Shown: positions 17,894 to 31,332, counted from the first letter of the stretch. The stretch is 64,000 nt of DNA from Hypericum androsaemum (GCA_963995505.1 OZ023196.1:14629106-14693105), one strand, 5' to 3'. Numbers and translations: made by a program. Notes: a model not told the origin generated them from the sequence alone.

Positions 17894-20288
17894 TGGAATA
17901 AAGATGATATAAGTTTCTCTGATGTCTTAAAAGGTTCACATAAGTTTATGTACATAAAAGTAGTTCATATAACTTCCTAGACTTTTCTAAATAGTTTAAA
18001 TAATACCTTGAAATTATTTTACCAATTACCGATGACATATCATCATCTTACATAGCGTCTTTGTCATTTTAAATACATCACGTTTTATTTTTTTTTAAAC
18101 TCCCTACTTCTTCCTCCTCCAACTTCACCCGTCTCCATCTTCAAAACAAAAAAAATCAAGCAATCCAAAGAATGAAATCAATCCCAGAACCATCACCCAT
18201 AAACTAAATTACAAACCAAATTGTTTGTAATTTCAGAATTAGAGTATTATAATAGGAACCATTTGATGAGTCAAATTGCTTCAACGGAACTACTAGAAAG
18301 CACAGTGATTAGTGAACTACCCAAAACCAGCTGTACTTGGTTTTGAAAGATGTCCTCTTGTCGCATCTCCATAAAATAGTAACGATGACCTATATCATTC
18401 AACGGTTGCAGCCAATAGGATTTGATGGTTTGAGAGAGATGTTTGACTTATTTGGTTTGTGGATAATTATTTTAGGATTGATTTCTTCTTTGGATTGCTT
18501 GATTTTTTTTGGGAAAATTACTAATAGCTCCTTGGTGTTTGGTCTATTCGATGTTCATCCCACTGTCTTTCGAAAATCGATTAAAAATTTCTCATAGTTT
18601 GGCAAAAGTGTACCCTGGGACTCCCTAAAGCTGGAATCAAAATTTTTCTTCGGCGAGATCTCACATGAAATGATAAAAATACTCTCTTTTTTTATACCCT
18701 TACACAAAATTAAAAAAACAGAAGTCATATGCATCTCCCTTCTTCTTCAACCTTTAACATGAACACAAAGTCAAGAAATTAAAAAAACACAACAGTCATC
18801 TGCATCTCCCCTATTCTTCCTTAATGGAAATCGAAGCCTTAAAATCCAAAATTGAAGCTTTTTACCAACACCTGGGTTTAGCGTATCAAGGAAACCGAAG
18901 CTTAATTGTTCCTTGATAAATTAATTCCAGGCCAAAATAAAAAATTGAAGCCATTAACGCCAGCAACGATGACGATGACCTATGACGAAGCCTGCTCCTC
19001 CGGTTGTCTTCTCCGACGATGCCTCTACGGCGAAGCCCGCTCCTCCGGTTGTCTTCTCCAATGAAGCCCACTCAAATCCCCTACAACGAAGCCCGCTCCA
19101 AGTCTACGAGATCTAGAACAGTGGTTGTGGACAGACGGTGGACGGTGGATCTGCTTGAGATTGCATATTCGACGGGCATCAACGCGTGGGTCTGTCTCCT
19201 TGATATTGCAGCCTTCCTGTCGCCTTGGGATACGATTAGCCCTTGGGTTCTTTGTTTTGTCGGGTGGGTAAAGTTTGGGTCTTTAGGTTCTTTGCTTTAG
19301 GAGAGATTACGATTAGATTTTTTGTAAGCTTTGGAGCAGATTTTTGGCGGATCTCAAGCTTTGTAATTTATTTTAATTTAAATTGATTATTAAAGTTATG
19401 CTTTGAGTTTTAATTAAAGTTTCTTGGGTTTGAATGAAAATTCAATGCAAGCCCAAAGTGGAAAGGTCCAAATGGAGGCCCAAAAGGGAAATGAAAAGTG
19501 CAATCCCATATTGGAAAGTGGCACCAACATTTCCTAGTTTATAAGGAGAAAATCTTTGTTGACTAGGAAATAAGTTGACCACCAGGAGGGAAAACCAACT
19601 TGGACTGCGACGAGGGTACGCAATTCGAGCACGCGCGTGGGCGCTTTGTGCCGCACATGCGCATCGTCGCGAGGAGCTGAAGGAGCCTCAGATTTGCTGT
19701 TTGGTTTGGTGTGAGAGAAGGTCGGTGATGAAGGAGGAGAGAGAGGGTTAAGGGAAGAAACGAGTTGGTGTTCATGTTAAAGGTTGAAGAAGAGGGGGAG
19801 ATGCATATGACTTTAAAAAAAATTGTGTAAGGGTATAAAAGAGGAGGGTATTTTTGTCATTTTATGTGGGACCTCATCGGAGAAAAACTCTGATTCCGGC
19901 TTCAGGGGCCCCAGGGTACACTTTTGCCAAACTATAGAGAGTTTTTAATCAATTTCCGAAAGACAGGGGGTGAGCACCGAATAGACCAAACACCATGGGA
20001 CTATTAGTAATTTTCTCTTTTTTTTTTGTTTTGAAGACGAAGAGGGATGGGGTGGAGAAGGAAGAAGTGGGGAGTTAAAAAAAAAGAAATAAACAAAGAT
20101 GACATGAAGTATTTAAAATGAAAAAAATGACATGTAAGATGACTGTTGCTGTTGACCGGAAAAGTGATTTCAGGGTGTTAATTGACCTATTTGGAAAAGT
20201 ATAGGAGGTTATGTGAACCACTTTTATGTACACATACTTATGTGAACCTTTTGAGATAGTAGATGAGCTTATTTGACCGTTATTCCAA
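17894..20288. mobile_element. Outer TIR element interrupted by another transposon
   Basis: Left TGGAATAAAG...AAAAGGTTCACATAAG (17894-17946) and right (inverted) TGGAATAACG...AAAAGGTTCACATAAG are inverted repeats. Similarity continues through AACTCCC(T/C)ACTTCTTCC to about 18140 on the left and 20030 on the right. The interior is split by the element at 18511-20017. Without it the outer element would be about 0.9 kb. No clear target duplication was found. Confidence 0.65.
18511..20017. mobile_element. Inner TIR transposon (1.5 kb) nested in 17894-20288
   Basis: The ends are GAAAATTACTAATAG on the left and its inverted copy on the right; inverted similarity runs more than 200 bp inwards (TGGTGTTTGGTCTATTCG, TTTGGCAAAAGTGTACCCTG, TATACCCTTACACAA). 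It is flanked by T-runs on both sides, compatible with an 8-bp target duplication of T. The interior contains a ~30-bp tandem duplication (CGCTCCTCCGGTTGTCTTCT, about 18985-19050) and GC-rich text, possibly captured host DNA. No transposase is visible. Confidence 0.7.
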
Positions 20289-21783
20289 TATTGATGGTTT
20301 GTTATTTTTCTGATAGATTTTAATTTGTATCAGAATAAATGATCTCCTCTAAATTGATAAAAAAATTGTTCGAGAGTCGAGACCAGTGTTAAAATTTAAT
20401 ATCTCTCTATCGTAATAACTAATATTTCTTCAGAAATTTTAGTGTTAAATTTCGTCCCAAATTTTCGTATAAAGTGATATTTTTGAATAAATACATATAT
20501 TTTTACATATTTTATAAATCTTAAAAATATTTAAGATACTAGTTTGTGTTAGACTTGTTTGTTTGATAAATTTTACATCATTATTCATCTTATCAATTAT
20601 CTTAAAATGGTCACTGTGATCACCACCGTCTCTATTGCTCAAAATTTTAATTTTAATATTTTTGGAGGAAAAAAATGTAAATCTCTTTTATTTAATAATT
20701 TCGATAAAATGATATTTTTTCGGGTTCTAATAATATCATTTTAGAAATATTTTTATGTAGTTTACTGTGTATGCGAATACTAACTGACATTTTTTTAGAA
20801 TTTGGGCGATGATGTTTTGATTATTGATCCGGACCGTAAGAGTTTAGTACAGTTTGTAATTGAAAATAGATATTTTAAAGATTTTACTACTAATTAAGTT
20901 ACAACAATAATTGAATTACGCAATCGAAAATGCATACAGTACAGATAATAAAGTATAGCATTCATCAAATAAGAATTTGTTTAAGTAGTAAAAAAAATGA
21001 ATTTATTAAAAAAATTTCAAAATGACAATACTCTTTTTTTAGGGGGGAAAAATTTACAATACCCAACTTTAATATCATGATTCAGGAAATGATAATAACA
21101 TGTCTAATTACTGATAATAGGATATCGGTGATCTCCTCTCTCACAAACTTTTTTCATTTTTGTCCATATTTTTTAACTTATTTACAAAAATACTCTCCGT
21201 GTCCTTTAATCCAAACAGTTCAAATAATTCCGGACCTAATCCAACCCCATAAAAATTACCCATGTTAAGCCCAGAATACTAATAGCTTTGTCTTCTCCTT
21301 TCCAGCTCTCTCTCCCCCTTTTTTTTGCTGGGTGGGTTCTTAGGTTCGGAAGCAATAGGCACCGCTGCGCCGGCGTTTTCCCGGCAAGTCGTTACTCTCT
21401 CTCTAGCCGGTTTTCTTAGTAGCGAATTGGAGATTTCAAATTCTAGGGTTTCTAGAGTCAGTATGAAGATTTTGTGGTTATAGGGAGAATTTGTTAGACT
21501 TCGCTCTTGTTCGAGAGAATAGGGTTAAATCTATTATATTACCTTTCCAAGTCTTCAGAACGTAGTACATCTCTCTCTCTCTCTCTCTCTGCGTTTTGGG
21601 TAATTTAATTTTCCGTTGAGAATTTTGGGAAACTTGTTGAAGTGGGAAATCCTCACTAAAGTTCCCGTCTTTGCTAATGTGGAGTCTTATGGTAACCCTC
21701 CTCTGGTTGTTTCGGTGTAGTTTGTAGCTCGGTGCATTCGGTTTGAATTTCGGATAGCCGAGGAGGAGGAAGTTGAGTTAGTC
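20289..21783. other. AT-rich intergenic DNA and CDKC promoter/leader
   Basis: 20289-21250 is very AT-rich and holds no recognised gene. 21290-21783 is likely promoter plus 5' UTR of CDKC, with a (CT)n tract at about 21570-21590 and GGCTAG-type GC-richer leader text. Confidence 0.5.
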
Positions 21784-24700
21784 ATGTCGATAGCTGGACC
21801 GTGGCAGCTTAATCTGAACGAGTCTCCTTCGTGGGGTTCCAGAAGCGTCGATTGTTTCGAGAAGTTGGAACAGATTGGCGAGGGAACTTACGGGTTAGTT
21901 GTTTATCTTTTGTGTCATGTCAATTCTGTTAGAGATCATCATCTAGGTTTAAATTTGCTTTATTTCTTGGAATCTGCATGCTCTTTGTGCACTACAGACA
22001 GATTCGCTGTAGGAATGCCCTTAGTCCAGCTTCAGAATTGTCAGGAGTGTTGTGGGGTTTGTGTTAGAAGACATATGGAACTTGAGATTTGCATGCTGCT
22101 TCTTTCCGGCGGATATTTAAATGCTAATTTGATTGACTTGGAAATATAATACTTTTTTGTTGTATGGAAAACGTCGCCATTTGTTACCTGTGCTAGAAGT
22201 GCCCAAGTTTCTTTCTTGTTGAACAATGCTTTCATTATGTTAGTTGTCCACTGCTTAAAACTGTTATATATCGGGCCTATTAGAGATGCAATTCATATAT
22301 CTTGCAGTAGTTGAAAGGGGCGACTACCCTTCTGTAATTTCTCGAAGCTTCTTAATTTATTTCCGATATTCATACTTGTATTTGTTTCTATTTTGTTCTT
22401 GCAGTCAAGTTTACATGGCTAGAGAAATAAAGACAGGTGCAATCGTTGCTCTGAAGAAAATAAGAATGGACAATGAGAGAGAGGGGGTACCTTCTTTTGC
22501 TCTATTTAATTGCTTCTAATTTTAGTATTTTCTTGTCATTGTCCCGATTAAGTTACAGCTGAAGGAAACTTTGTTTATATTGCAATAAGTTTACAGATTG
22601 GTAACTGCAGTAATAATTATTTGTTATAATTGTTATCTATTTTAAATATGCAGTTCCCCATTACAGCAATACGTGAAATTAAAATTCTAAAGAAGTTACA
22701 CCATGAGAATGTGATTAAGCTGAAAGAGATTGTTACATCTCCAGGTATTGCAGAATAACACTTTTCTATAATGTTGTAGTTTTTCATATTTGTGGGTGTT
22801 ACTCATGTGTTAATTTGTTACCAAAATCGCATGTTATTATTCTCAGGTCCTGAGAAGGATGAGCAGGGTCGACAAGGCAAGTACTCTATTTTGCAGATTC
22901 TTGAACCTTACAATTCGCCTGCCTCTCATCAAAAATGTACCTTTAAATCTTTCTTTGCCAACATGTCGACACATGCCCTTCTTTATCTAAGAATCGGTGG
23001 AATTTCTGTCAAATGTGTGAGGGAAGGCACTTAATTCTTAATTGAGATCAATTGACCTCTGACAATAATTTAATTGGAATTGCAGATGGTTGCAAGTACA
23101 AAGGTGGAATATATATGGTCTTTGAATATATGGACCATGATTTAACGGGTCTTGCTGATCGTCCCGGAATGAGATTTTCAGTCCCCCAAATTAAGGTAAT
23201 AGAAATAGATGATGTAGTTCATTGATTCTCAAAAGCCAACATCAGGGTGATTTTCCTGAATGTGACTTCTTATTGACTTCTCTTTGTTTCCAATATCAGT
23301 GCTACATGAGGCAACTCTTAACAGGATTGCATTATTGTCACGTCAATCAAGTACTTCACCGTGACATCAAAGGTACATATTTGAAATAGTCTTCAATTCA
23401 TAGCTAGTGAACCTTCACTTTGATGTAATAATGGTCAACTAAGATGTCACTGCATATGTTGCAGGGTCGAATCTTCTTATAGACAATGAAGGCAATCTGA
23501 AGTTGGCGGATTTTGGGCTGGCTCGGTCATTCTCCAATGATCACACTGGAAACCTCACTAATCGTGTGATCACTTTATGGTACAGGTGAATAATACTCTT
23601 TGCTTAATTAAGTTCTATTTGGCTCACAACTAAAGTAGGGAAATGGAAGTTGAAGAACACTATGTTATAACAGACCACCAGAATTGTTGCTTGGGGCAAC
23701 AAAGTATGGCCCAGCAGTTGATATGTGGTCTGTTGGTTGCATTTTTGCTGAACTTCTACACGGGAAACCGATTTTTCCCGGGAAAGATGAGGTGAGTGCC
23801 TTCCCTGTTATTTTTATCAATTTTCCGTTAGTACCTATGACATTAGCACAAACTGTGATGCATTTTGTTTCATTTATTTCGCTATACAATTACCTGACTT
23901 CCAGAGTGTAGTGATTAGTTCTGCTTCTAATGTCTGTAGCCAGAACAATTGAATAAGATTTTTGAGCTGTGTGGAGCACCAGATGAAGTTAATTGGCCTG
24001 GGGTTTCCAAGACACCCTGGTATAATAATTTAAAGCCATCAAGGCCAATGAAGAGACGTCTCAGGGATGTTTTCAGGCAGTAAGTGAGAAAAGCTTTTTC
24101 AGCTGTGTTTTTGTTTGCAGTTTTGTTTTTGTTCTCATCGACCTTCTGATTAGCCTTGTTTTTTTCTTGTTCCGAGTAATATAGCCATTGTTATTTGGTT
24201 TCTTCATCGTGACTTTTGACTTCATCTGCAGTTTTGATCGTCATGCCTTGGAGTTATTGGAGAAGATGCTGACTCTCGACCCTGCACAGGTACCCTTTAT
24301 CTGATTTTATTCTGTGGGGTTTATAGTTGTGTGATGACCTGGAGTCTCGGTCATGCTTACCATTGTGCTTATAGGACGTTCAGAATTCTAGCTTTGGTTG
24401 TAAGAAGTTGTCACCCGTCAACAAAATCGGATTCTTTTCATTCCTTGCTTTGAAACCTTGATTGGACGGCAATTTTCAGTTTGCTTAGTATTATTTTTTC
24501 TGATATGTTCGACATTTGTTCATTGGTAATGCAAACAGAGAATATCTGCGAAGGATTCTCTTGATGCAGAGTACTTCTGGACTGACCCATTGCCTTGTGA
24601 TCCCAAAAGGTTGATTTTCAATTCATCAATTTTATTTGCTATTTTAAGGTGAATCCTGGATGCTTGTTCGCTCCTGCTCCTGTCTTTCTTAACCTGGTTT

Positions 24701-25259
24701 GTTTTCCTTATTCAGCTTACCCACATATGAATCATCCCACGAATTTCAGACCAAGAAAAAGCGCCAGCAACAAAGACAGCATGAAGAAAATGCAAAACGG
24801 CAGAAACTGCAGCATCCACCACAGCACAACCGTCTTCCATCCATTCAGCAGTCGGGCCAGCCACATCCACAGATGAGGGCAGGACCTAATCAGCCCATCC
24901 ATGGCTCTCATCCTCCAGTTCCTGCAGGACCTAGTCACCATTATGGGAAGCCTCGTGGACCGGCTGGGGGACCAGGCAGATATCCACAAAGTGGAGCTAG
25001 CGGAGGGTACAATCACCCGAATCGTGGGGCTCAAGGTGGTGGAGGCTATGGCAGCGGTCCTTATCCGCCACAAGGACGGGCACCACCGTACGGTTCAAGT
25101 GGAATGCCTGGTGGTGCTCCCCGCGGTCAAGGGAGCAGCGGGTATGGAGTCGGTGCTCCTAACTACACTCAAGGAGCTCCTTATGGCGGCTCTGGCGCTG
25201 GCCGAGGCTCAAACATGATGGGTGGGAATCGTAATCAGCAGTATGGTTGGCAGCAGTAG
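21784..25259 (+). CDS. CDKC: Cyclin-dependent kinase C (CDK9-like, PITAIRE)
   Basis: Catalytic subunit of a plant P-TEFb-type kinase that partners cyclin T and phosphorylates the RNA polymerase II C-terminal domain. Twelve exons: 21784-21893, 22405-22486, 22654-22744, 22847-22876, 23086-23195, 23300-23372, 23465-23585, 23674-23791, 23940-24079, 24232-24289, 24539-24609, 24716-25259; 1548 bases, 515 residues, the usual CDKC length. Landmarks: GEGTYG loop (32-37), VALKKIR lysine, PITAIRE helix (66-72), HRDIKGSN catalytic loop, DFGLARSF, and a T-loop ending [14 protein letters not shown]. Residues from about 336 are a Lys/Arg/Gln patch followed by a Gly/Pro/Gln-rich low-complexity tail, typical of this class. 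Intron 4 starts GCAAGT instead of GT; no GT alternative keeps the frame [14 protein letters not shown]. Confidence 0.97.
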
Positions 25260-26064
25260 ATACCTCGATTCCAAGAGTGTACCTTAAAAGAACCAGATGT
25301 CGTGGTGGTGTTCAAGTTACGGAAGCACCTTGTGCATAATGCGCATGCTTGATCACTGGATGCCGCTGTATCGCAACAAGCTTCTGCAAAATTGAAGTCT
25401 ACTGTATACCACGATTCGATAAGACTAAATAAATAGTCGTGCTTCCCAGCCATGTTTGAGAGACAAGGTGATTCCAGAAGAGGATACAAAGGGAATTGGC
25501 TTAAGAGGGTGAAGGCGTGTATTTAATTACGAGACCTTGAGATATTTGGTCCTGTATTCTGTACTTCAAGTGGAAGCCTGACCTTTATGGAGCTGCAATT
25601 TGCAAACATCATTTGGCCCTTATATAATATCTATGTAATTGTTGGGAGATTTTTCCCATCAGTCAAAATATCTGTCTAGATAGTTTTCAACCACAAAAAC
25701 TACATCACTCCCGTGTTTCCATATTTGACCCATTCTAACCTCAGTTGAGACCAAGGCAACAGTTGTCCCTTCGGTCCGAAAGTACAAGCGTTGACTTCAT
25801 TTTTAGTTCTCAGTTCCTTCTCCATTGCTCATCTCCCACAGTAGCAGGTTAGTCAGTTCTTGCTTCTTCTTTTTTCAAGTTGTGATTGAAACCCTCTCAA
25901 CAAAGATGAAGAATTTCCTATACTGGGTGTTTCAAGGTTTAATCTTTCCCTCCTGGGTCTTTTAAAAACCCAGTCTTTACTAATTCGTAAGCATTTTTAG
26001 GAAGAAACCAGGAAGCTTTATCACCCCAAGTTGTTATTTTGGTTGTCTTGGTGGGTCAGCCTCC
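25260..26064 (+). other. CDKC 3' UTR and promoter/leader of the ARO gene
   Basis: 25260-25650 is probably 3' UTR (AATAAATAG near 25428 could act in polyadenylation). 25680-26064 is the likely promoter and leader of the next gene. No coding frame of interest. Confidence 0.45.
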
Positions 26065-27597
26065 ATGGGGGACTCGGTGAAGCAAATCTTGACCAGGGTA
26101 ATCCATCTCACAGACCGAATAGTCAAAGCCACCACAGAAGCTCATGGAGACTTCAAGCAGGAGTGTGCCGAGGTTGCTTCCAAGACTGAGGATCTCGCTG
26201 CCCTCCTCCGCGGGGCTGCACGGTCTGGCACCGGCCTCTATGAGCAAGCTGCGCGGCGGATAATCCCTGAAATGGAGTGGGTGCTCGAGATGGCACTCTC
26301 GTTGATCCTCAAATGCAAAGCTGACAGTCTCATGAAGCGTGTCTTTACCATCATTCCCGCTGCAGCATTCAGGGATACGAGTTCCCTGATTGAAAGCTCC
26401 ATTGCTGACTTCCTCTGGCTTCTCCGGATATCGGCCTCAGCCGATGTTGGGGAAGAGGAGCATCTAGGCCTGCCTCCAATTGCCCTTTATGTCCCAATTC
26501 TGGCTCACATATGGGGGCAAATCGCGATACTCTGCTGCGGATCGGCGGATGACCGTTCAGATGCTGTTGGATCATTGATTTCCTTGATTAGAGATAATGA
26601 CAGATATGCTAAAATGATAACTGAGGAAGGAGGGCCTGAGGCATTGTTGAAGTTATTAAAGGGAGGGAATTCAGAGGGGCAGGAAAATGCTGCCAGGGCG
26701 ATAGGGTTGCTAGGCCGGTTCCTGGATAGCACAGATCAGTTACTGACTGGTGGTTTGTGTTCCGTGTTTGAGAAGATACTGAAAGAAGGCCCAATGCCAG
26801 TACAGGCAGTGGTTGCTTGGGCTGTCTCGGAATTGGCCGGGAATCACCCAGAATGCCAAGATGCTTTTGCCCGGAGCAACATCATGAGATTACTGGTGGT
26901 GCATTTGGCTTTTGGGACCGTTCATGGTAAGTATGAAGTAGTCATTAACAAGGCCACCTCTGTTCTCGCTATAGTCAATGCGGCCGCCGAAAGCAAGGAG
27001 AGGGAGAAGGAGAGGGCTCTAGGGTTGGGGTTGGATGATGACCAGGGTCTTAATCATAGTGAGAGTCTTCATTCTAAGCATGGGAACCTTGAAGACCCTG
27101 CTACCAGGGCAGACATGAAGGCAATGGCAGCTAGGGCCATTTCGCAGCTTGTTAAAGAGAACCCTCCCATCTGCAGGCGCATTTCCGAGTCGAGGGCGCT
27201 ATTGTGTTTTGTGGCCCTACTGGAAAAGGGAGTATACGAGGTTCGGTACAACTCAGCCATAGCGTTGATGGAGATCACAACAGTTGCTGAAAAGGATGCT
27301 GATCTGAGAAGGTCTGTGTTCAAACCCAATTCCCCTCGTTGCAAGGCTGTCATCGATCAGTTGTTGAGGGTCATCGAGAAGGAGGATGACTCCAAGCTTC
27401 TGGTCCCTTGTATTAAGGCTGTGGGGAACTTGGCAGCAACATGGAAAGCTGATACGAGGATGAGTACCGCATTGATCAAGTTTCTGGATGATGACAGCGA
27501 AGACGAGGTCCGTCGCGAGGCTATACTCGCTCTCACTAAGCTTGCCAGCCCGGAGAATCATCTCATCTCCGCATTGACCACTCCAAGATCATTCTAG
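26065..27597 (+). CDS. ARMADILLO-REPEAT-ONLY (ARO)-like protein, C-terminus shifted out of frame
   Basis: Plant ARO proteins are armadillo scaffolds; ARO1 controls polarised growth of pollen tubes through actin and ROP signalling. A single exon gives 510 residues starting MGDSVKQILTRVIHL. Family landmarks, from memory of ARO1-4: FKQECAEVASKTEDLAALLR, ARRIIPEMEWVL, KRVFTIIPAAAFR, SSIADFLWLLR, DNDRYAKMITEEGG, GQENAARAIGLLGR and VQAVVAWAVSELAGNHPECQ; armadillo units cover residues about 165-500. ARO proteins are usually about 600-660 residues. Here the frame leaves the family after SPENHL and ends ISALTTPRSF; the missing segment continues in another frame (27570-27845). The cause visible in the sequence is a 5-bp tandem duplication, ATCTCATCTC, at 27560-27569. 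Either a real truncation, a pseudogene in progress, or a sequencing error. Confidence 0.85.
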   Translation: MGDSVKQILTRVIHLTDRIVKATTEAHGDFKQECAEVASKTEDLAALLRGAARSGTGLYEQAARRIIPEMEWVLEMALSLILKCKADSLMKRVFTIIPAAAFRDTSSLIESSIADFLWLLRISASADVGEEEHLGLPPIALYVPILAHIWGQIAILCCGSADDRSDAVGSLISLIRDNDRYAKMITEEGGPEALLKLLKGGNSEGQENAARAIGLLGRFLDSTDQLLTGGLCSVFEKILKEGPMPVQAVVAWAVSELAGNHPECQDAFARSNIMRLLVVHLAFGTVHGKYEVVINKATSVLAIVNAAAESKEREKERALGLGLDDDQGLNHSESLHSKHGNLEDPATRADMKAMAARAISQLVKENPPICRRISESRALLCFVALLEKGVYEVRYNSAIALMEITTVAEKDADLRRSVFKPNSPRCKAVIDQLLRVIEKEDDSKLLVPCIKAVGNLAATWKADTRMSTALIKFLDDDSEDEVRREAILALTKLASPENHLISALTTPRSF

Positions 27598-27845
27598 GTG
27601 CCGGTGGGGCAAGGCATTTGATCAAGATTGTTTGTTTTGGCGAACACCGTAGCGATCAGTTTGTTGCGCTGCATCTCCTCCTCTATATATCCATCCAGGT
27701 TCAAGACTGCAAGGAACTCGCAGACCGTGGGGTATACAAAGTGGTCGAATGGATGCATTTGGTTGTATATTGTTGTGATACGCAAGCACATGAAGCGGCG
27801 TCCTGGTTTATGGATCGTGGAGATAAAAATAAACTGGTGCCCTAG
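27570..27845 (+). pseudogene. Out-of-frame C-terminal segment of the ARO-like gene
   Basis: Read from 27570 the sequence encodes 91 residues starting RIDHSKIILGAGGARHLIKI, with IVCFGEH and FVALHLLLYISIQV and then KELADRGVYKVVEWM. This matches the layout of the last armadillo unit and tail of ARO proteins (from memory, ...HSKAII..GGARHLIQLVYFGE...). It is +2 relative to the main frame and has no start codon of its own in this position. The stop is TAG at 27843-27845. Confidence 0.75.
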
Positions 27846-28210
27846 ATGTTGCTGGTAGATAATAAGATCGGAAATTTGTCCGCCACTGGAGCTGCATTTG
27901 AACTACAGATCACCAACTTGGAAATTTGTACGTTGGTTCTGCTCTATGTTTCTTGCCATTTTATGGTTTCGCCTTCTTTCTCGTTTCCTTTGTCCTTGAT
28001 TCCCTTGGCTGCACAGTAACGCAGATAATTGGTTTCGGGGACGGACCTGTACTGTGCAAACTCATGTGTGTTCCACATCTAACGTGGAGTTGGACGACCT
28101 ATTCAGATTCTCTAGAGGTTATTAAAACAGAGATCAATATATTCCGATTTCTCCCTTCTGATATTCAAACATCTACCGAGTTGATTAATCTAGATTTAAA
28201 TTGATAATGT
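27846..28210. other. Intergenic DNA downstream of the ARO-like gene
   Basis: Likely 3' UTR then spacer. An open frame at 27926-28204 has no recognisable domain. Confidence 0.4.
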
Positions 28211-28214
28211 TTGA

Positions 28215-28355
28215 ATCACTTGGAAGACTTGAAATTTATATTTTTTTTATAAAAGGTAAATCACACCAAGAATATACACCTATGTCGGGGTTTGAACCCG
28301 TCAAATTTTGTTACGTCTATGCCGCTAAGTCAAATGTGCTTTGATAATTGACATA
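28215..28355 (-). mobile_element. tRNA-derived SINE-like element
   Basis: On the minus strand, TGACTTAGCGGCA (about 28320-28332) fits an RNA polymerase III A box, and GGGTTCAAACCCC (about 28286-28298) fits a B box, about 30 bp apart. This is the internal promoter layout of a tRNA. No cloverleaf can be completed, and the downstream end is A-rich (TTATAAAAAAAATATAA, near 28235), as in SINEs. Confidence 0.55.
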
Positions 28356-29009
28356 TTAATACAAGTTGTTTCCCTCTGAATCAAATTCATATCCGGAAGA
28401 GGTTGGAAAAAAGTGCTATAAAAATTACTCTCCGTTCTGTTAGAGGTGTTCCAGAAATCTCGGTGATCGAATAATAGCTCTATAAACGAATGGATCGATA
28501 TTTAATGCAGCCGAGGCCAGGCTGCTGCTAGTAAAAATACTCCGTCCGTTAAACAGGCCGGGCCAAAACAAGTTACCTAAATAGCCCAACTAGTCCAAGA
28601 AAAAAACCCTAAAACTAGAACCCGCCTCCACCTTCCGTCTTCGTTTAAAAGCCTCAAATCCCTCAACACTCCCCTTCTCTGGTACAAACGCTGCCTCCTC
28701 CTCTAGCTTCATCCACAACCCTAGAAAGAGGCCGCTGCGTCCAAAACCTAACTGGTAAGCTTCTCTCCTCTGATCTCTTGGCTTAACCCGTATCTGCGTT
28801 TGTTCTAATTCTCCCATAGTACACTTGTGTTTCGCTGAATCTCCGGTCTTTTCGTGTCATTTGGGCTGTAATTCTATCTGGGTATGTGTGAATTCGTGTT
28901 CCTGAAAATGGGTTTTTGTAAAGACTCGATTTTTAGGGTTTAGTTGTGTTGATGTAGAGATGGCTGATTAGGGTTTGCTGTTGTTTTTTCGTGATTTGTA
29001 TGAGTAGAG
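28356..29009 (+). promoter_or_regulatory. RPL7 promoter and 5' leader
   Basis: 28604-28612 carries the telo-box AAACCCTAA, preceded by site II-like AGCCCA (28583-28588, complement TGGGCT) and GGCCGGGCC (28555-28563). This combination is the known signature of plant ribosomal-protein promoters. The leader to 29009 is pyrimidine-rich (CCTCCACCTTCCGTCTTC) and probably contains an intron starting near GGTAAGC (28753). Confidence 0.6.
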
Positions 29010-30440
<1,431 letters not shown>

Positions 30441-30954
30441 GTGCTCCTTCGATGTTTAGCAGAGTTTTGAGTTTGTTGAAGACATCCGAGTGTCGAAGAA
30501 TTCTTGTTATGGAACCAGTTTATCCCCGAACTTACCTTGATGTCAGCAGGTTGTTTCGTCTAAGTACTGGAGTTTTACTTGCTATTAAGAAAATTTCAGG
30601 AAGTTTTGGAGCCGCCAATATTTCCAATGTTTGCTTTTTTATTCTCGTCAATGATGGTACATTTTATCCATTTTCTCATCCGTAATCCTTCCATAGGTCC
30701 ATTGATTCGTTTCTACTATTATCTCCGTAATTATTTAATGATCACGACTATCTCCATAATTGCCTTGCCAAGTCTTTACAATCTTATTTTTGATTGATCT
30801 GGTTTTGATAGTTCATCCAAGGATCAAATCTTAATTAATCGGTTTAGTGACAAAAAAAAATTATTTTGTTGTGTCCCGCAATTTGCCTCACGAGGAGCGA
30901 ACTCAATTCATTTGCTTCTGTCTAATCCATTCAGTGTCCCTATCTTGATATATA
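30441..30954 (+). other. RPL7 3' UTR and spacer
   Basis: No coding sequence recognised. AT-rich after 30650. Confidence 0.4.
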
Positions 30955-31332
30955 TTATAAAAAATTAACATGACGATGTGAAGGATTTTTTTTGTTGTCG
31001 AATTTTAATATTTTTGTATTTCTAGGTTTTAAATTCAGAAGTTTCCAATAAAGTTGTAGATTATGCCAAAGTATTATGACTAGTTAGTAATTTTTTCAGT
31101 TGGAATGGAAAGTAACAGTACTCCAGTTACTCGTCAGTATTTCACTCCAAACTCCGACAAAATATCTGATGTGCCAAAAATCAAGATTTTCAAAAACGAT
31201 CCGGAGGTGATCCAATCTGCTCTCTATTTTTTTTCTTCTCTTTCCACGTCTTCCCCTCTGCTTCTACTCTCTCTCTCCCTCTCCCTCTCCCTCTCCCTCT
31301 CCCCCCCTAATTTCCGCTTTCATTCTCTTGTC

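Noticed and set aside
24732..25073. 113-codon minus-strand frame and a 105-codon plus-strand frame at 24901-25218
   Set aside because: Shadows of the low-complexity Gly/Pro/Gln tail of CDKC.
28280..28340. tRNA gene
   Set aside because: A and B boxes are present but no acceptor stem or anticodon arm can be formed; treated as a SINE.
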